Under the pieces are notes generated by a model. That model saw only the letters and a list, made by a program, of their open reading frames with translations. It was not told the DNA's origin and did no database searches. Shown one piece after another: positions 6,279 to 6,970 of a stretch of DNA of 6,970 nucleotides. The translations under genes and the position numbers were made by a program. Within the stretch, counting starts at the first letter, position 1, and each line of letters starts with the position of its first letter. Source of the DNA: Nitrospirota bacterium (GTDB lineage: Bacteria; Nitrospirota_A; Leptospirillia; Leptospirillales; Leptospirillaceae). The stretch is from positions 1 through 6,970 of the forward strand of contig JAKCCY010000140.1 in assembly GCA_021838765.1 (NCBI GenBank). Direction: 5' to 3'.

Positions 6279-6970
6279 CCGGGCAGCACAGCTCAGAACG
6301 AATTGCCTGATGATCATTTTTGAAAGGTTATCGCCTGAAAGCAGTCTTTCGGGATGCCATTGGACGGCGACGAGAAAAGGATGAGTAGGGTCAAAGACGC
6401 CTTCGACCATTCCATCGGATGTTTTTGCAAAGACAGAAAGTCCGGATCCAATCTGATCAACCCCTTGATGGTGGAAGCTGTTGACCTGATAGGTTCCATT
6501 TGGAAGCCAGTCAATAGAGGGAGTGGCTTGGACTTGAATGTTATGTGGGGACTTGTGGTCGAGAAAGGATGTTTTTGAGGAAGGAATATCCTGAAGGAGT
6601 GATCCTCCCCTGGATACGTTCAACACCTGAAGTCCGCTACAGATCCCCAGACAGGGAGTGGCATCGTCCTCTGATTTTTTAATCAGAGCCTTTTCGAAGA
6701 GAAATCGCTCGTCAACCATCCAGTCATTGTTCTCGATTTCCTTGTTTTTTCCATAAAAAGAGGGGGGAATGTCCGGACCGGATCCCGAAATCAGGATTCC
6801 GTCGAGAAAGTCCCACTGCGAAATGTCTTCTGAGAAGTCTTTATCTGAAAACTGGAAGGGTAGTATGACAACCAGTGCCCCGGCTTCCCGTAAGGTGCTG
6901 ACATACGGGGCTTTAAGGAAATGCCGGGGATGGTTTTCATTGTGTTGAGGCTCATAGTCTGCCGTGATGC
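6255..6970 (-). CDS. Peptidase C26 / gamma-glutamyl-GABA hydrolase-like class I amidotransferase, N-terminus cut off
   Basis: The last 237 residues are visible; the frame stays open from the right edge to the TAA at 6255-6257, so the true start is outside. An ATG at 6717-6719 is internal, because clear family sequence precedes it (DGILISGSGPDIPPSFYG). The class I glutamine amidotransferase fold is shown by the nucleophile elbow LGICSGLQVLN, with Cys codon at 6639-6641. The partner motif VQWHPE has His at 6354-6356 and Glu at 6348-6350. VNSFHHQGVDQIGSGL and the Asp-Pro-His-Pro-Phe segment before QWHPE are typical of the PuuD-like branch, which cleaves gamma-glutamyl bonds (for example gamma-glutamyl-GABA). 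The elbow has Ser where PuuD-like proteins usually have Arg (CRG), and the upstream turn reads GSG rather than GGG, so the substrate may differ. It is convergent with murI and not part of that operon. The family is firm; the substrate is unknown. Confidence 0.88.
   Translation of the reverse strand, partial: ITADYEPQHNENHPRHFLKAPYVSTLREAGALVVILPFQFSDKDFSEDISQWDFLDGILISGSGPDIPPSFYGKNKEIENNDWMVDERFLFEKALIKKSEDDATPCLGICSGLQVLNVSRGGSLLQDIPSSKTSFLDHKSPHNIQVQATPSIDWLPNGTYQVNSFHHQGVDQIGSGLSVFAKTSDGMVEGVFDPTHPFLVAVQWHPERLLSGDNLSKMIIRQFVLSCAARKAEKNKR

Overview
The window is a gene-dense piece of bacterial chromosome of moderate GC content. It carries housekeeping genes and no visible mobile element, tRNA, rRNA or CRISPR array. 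The organism looks like a Gram-negative-type bacterium that recycles its peptidoglycan, because it has a NagZ-like glycosidase next to glutamate racemase. I cannot place it firmly. A Nitrospirota/Leptospirillum-like source is only a guess from general codon and protein style.

Layout: (1) Positions 1-2696, minus strand: an ABC-F family ATPase (732-2696) followed 21 bases later by a DHH-superfamily phosphoesterase (708-710 start, running off the left edge). (2) Positions 2722-3020, minus strand: a stretch with no intact gene. Read in two frames joined by one frameshift, it resembles the C-terminal end of a PBP4/DacB-type D-Ala-D-Ala carboxypeptidase, so I annotate it as a probable decayed remnant. 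Candidate promoters for the leftward and rightward gene sets lie inside it. (3) Positions 3019-6240, plus strand: a tight four-gene set rph, rdgB, nagZ-like, murI. Successive genes overlap by 1, 4 and 4 bases and use ATG, ATG, TTG and GTG starts, which indicates one transcript and translational coupling. (4) Positions 6255-6970, minus strand: a class I glutamine-amidotransferase-like peptidase C26 (gamma-glutamyl-GABA hydrolase type). It converges on murI with 14 bases between them and runs off the right edge.

How the genes fit together: rph matures the 3' ends of tRNA and rdgB removes non-canonical purine nucleotides. NagZ trims GlcNAc from recycled cell-wall muropeptides, and MurI supplies D-glutamate for new peptidoglycan. 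The plus-strand set therefore mixes RNA/nucleotide hygiene with wall turnover. Grouping of murI, rph and rdgB also occurs elsewhere (for example the B. subtilis racE-rph-ysnA region), so the arrangement is conserved rather than exotic.

I found no convincing new system. The points most worth a second look are the PBP4-like remnant between the two gene sets and a Phe in place of the conserved Asn right after the first catalytic Cys of MurI.
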